The notes under the pieces: generated by a model
The model's database searches: none
Seen by the model: only the letters and a program-made list of their open reading frames with translations
What the model was told of the DNA's origin: nothing
NCBI GenBank assembly: GCA_019636495.1
Contig: JAHBXL010000007.1
Span: 124,001-188,000, forward strand
Length of the DNA: 64,000 bases
From: Phycisphaeraceae bacterium
GTDB lineage: Bacteria > Planctomycetota > Phycisphaerae > Phycisphaerales > UBA1924
Direction: 5' to 3'
Translations under genes and position numbers: made by a program
Shown here: positions 63,060 through 64,000 of the stretch, piece after piece
Layout: every line of letters starts with the position of its first letter
How positions within the stretch are numbered: position 1 is the first letter of the stretch

Positions 63060-63337
63060 GAACAGCCTTTCTGATGCGCGTCGGCGAGATGGGGCACGAT
63101 CCGCGGGCACTGCCGACCAAATCTACACCCGCCTGCTGTCTGGACCACTCTCCAGTACGCGATCCCTCTGGAATCCGTGACACCAAGGGTCTTTCTTCCC
63201 CATTCCCACGGGGCTGAGTACCTAACAAAATAAGAACATACATTGCTTGCAATAGGTGGTAATCTCGTGCATTCTTGCTGTTGAGCGGACGCTCTGTCCG
63301 CGCGCAAGGGGAGGGGCCTGTACCGAGGGCTCGCACC
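63060..63337. other. intergenic region with an AT-rich segment
   Basis: About 280 bases between divergent genes. The part from 63205 to 63280 is clearly richer in A/T than its surroundings and probably holds the promoter of the Cys-repeat protein. A reliable -35/-10 pair could not be fixed. Confidence 0.4.
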
Positions 63338-64000
63338 ATGCTGAGACGAACCTTGTCCCGCACCGTGGCTGTGTGTCTGGGAGCGTTGTGCCTCGTTGCG
63401 CCGGGCGGCGCGGCGTGGGGGCAGACCACCAACCCGGGCGCGTGCTGCATCACCTCCCCGAACGGGACGTTCTGCATCGTGACCAGTCAGGCACAGTGCG
63501 CCAGCCAGAACGGCCAATGGCAGGGCGCAGGGACGCAATGCGCCGCGACGACGTGCACACCGCCCCAGACCGGCGCGTGCTGCATCGCCTCGGCGGGCGC
63601 GATCACCTGCCATGTCCTGACGCAGTCGCAGTGCGCTGCGCAGAGCGGGCAATGGCAGGGTCCGAACACCGTCTGCACTTCGACGACGTGCGCCCCGCCG
63701 CCGACCGGCGCGTGCTGCATCGCGACGCCGCAGGGAGGGATCGTGTGCGCCCTGCGCACGCAGGCGAACTGTGCCGCGGAGGGCGGAACGTGGCACGGGG
63801 CGGGCACGCCGTGCACGAGCACGACCTGCCAGCCTTCGGCGCCGGGCGGCGCATGCTGCCTGACGACGCCCAACGGAACATTCTGCGTGATTCGCACGGA
63901 GGCGCACTGCATCGCGGATGGGGGGCAGTGGCAGGGCGCCAACACGGTGTGCACATCCGTCGCGTGCGCGCCGCGCGGCGCGTGCTGTCTCCCGACGGCG
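63338..64000 (+). CDS. secreted Cys-repeat protein (GACC modules), partial
   Basis: An ATG at 63338 opens a frame that runs to the window end (221 residues). After a signal peptide (cleavage near AWGQ), it has four complete modules of about 45 residues and the start of a fifth. Each begins GACC and shows spaced Cys, such as GACCITSPNGTFCIVTSQAQ, then a WQG site and terminal Cys pair. The same module occurs singly in three dockerin proteins here (39773, 53674, 55500). A dockerin further downstream is therefore likely but not visible. Confidence 0.8.
   Translation, partial: MLRRTLSRTVAVCLGALCLVAPGGAAWGQTTNPGACCITSPNGTFCIVTSQAQCASQNGQWQGAGTQCAATTCTPPQTGACCIASAGAITCHVLTQSQCAAQSGQWQGPNTVCTSTTCAPPPTGACCIATPQGGIVCALRTQANCAAEGGTWHGAGTPCTSTTCQPSAPGGACCLTTPNGTFCVIRTEAHCIADGGQWQGANTVCTSVACAPRGACCLPTA

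Overview
The window is GC-rich and gene-dense, and looks like chromosome of a planctomycete of the class Phycisphaerae. The evidence is eight GC-type dockerin modules (two EF-hand-like halves built around DIFAFLxxWF), a LEPR-XLL surface protein, PEP-CTERM-like tails of the form PAPGAAALLG followed by Arg/Lys, Cys-zinc-ribbon membrane proteins, and MotA/MotB. No taxonomic search was possible, so this assignment rests on family knowledge.

Layout. 1-13.4 kb: RND transporter tail, a methyltransferase divergent from a GAF-SpoIIE phosphatase, PrkA kinase followed by a VapBC-like pair, an ICMT-like membrane methyltransferase, an Arg/Gly repeat protein, an IYD-like nitroreductase and an ECF sigma factor with its putative anti-sigma partner. 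13.5-28.3 kb: mostly housekeeping and metabolism. This holds a 2-aminomuconate deaminase and semialdehyde dehydrogenase pair (kynurenine lower pathway), glyA, an ArfB-like rescue factor, tmk, plsY, motA-motB, a Calx-beta protein, a ferredoxin, a gamma-glutamyltransferase lipoprotein, a GxxExxY gene inside a palindromic element, and a large TPR protein.

28.5-33.6 kb: a 4.8-kb genomic island inserted at the 3' end of ssrA (tmRNA). It is bounded by a 26-bp exact repeat of the tmRNA 3' end and carries a HEPN-TPR protein, a translationally coupled restriction endonuclease and adenine methyltransferase, and a small ORF. No intact integrase is present. A RelE/Xre toxin-antitoxin operon lies on the other side of ssrA.

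34.4-41 kb: an exported-protein operon of three ATGA-overlapping PEP-CTERM-like proteins followed by two FG-GAP/dockerin proteins, then a separate dockerin protein. 41-46 kb: DUF167, HAD, a beta-class DNA methyltransferase, and a methyltransferase-Mrr fusion followed by two small genes and a 51-bp repeat of its own 3' end. 46-51 kb: WcaF-like acyltransferase, tadA-tatC, and a sigma/anti-sigma/PDZ cluster. 51-64 kb: a subtilase with Glu in the Asp position, two more dockerin proteins, an M42-like peptidase, a WaaP/Kdo-kinase-like protein, rpoN, recR, another dockerin protein, and a GACC-type Cys-repeat protein running off the end.

Two themes stand out. The first is a distributed cell-surface or anchoring programme: dockerin modules with terminal Cys, plus PEP-CTERM-like tails. 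The second is a set of small defence or mobility units: the ssrA island, the methyltransferase-Mrr cassette, three small toxin-antitoxin-type loci, and an inverted-repeat element with an internally deleted derivative. Many starts are GTG or TTG, so 5' ends are the least certain part of the calls.
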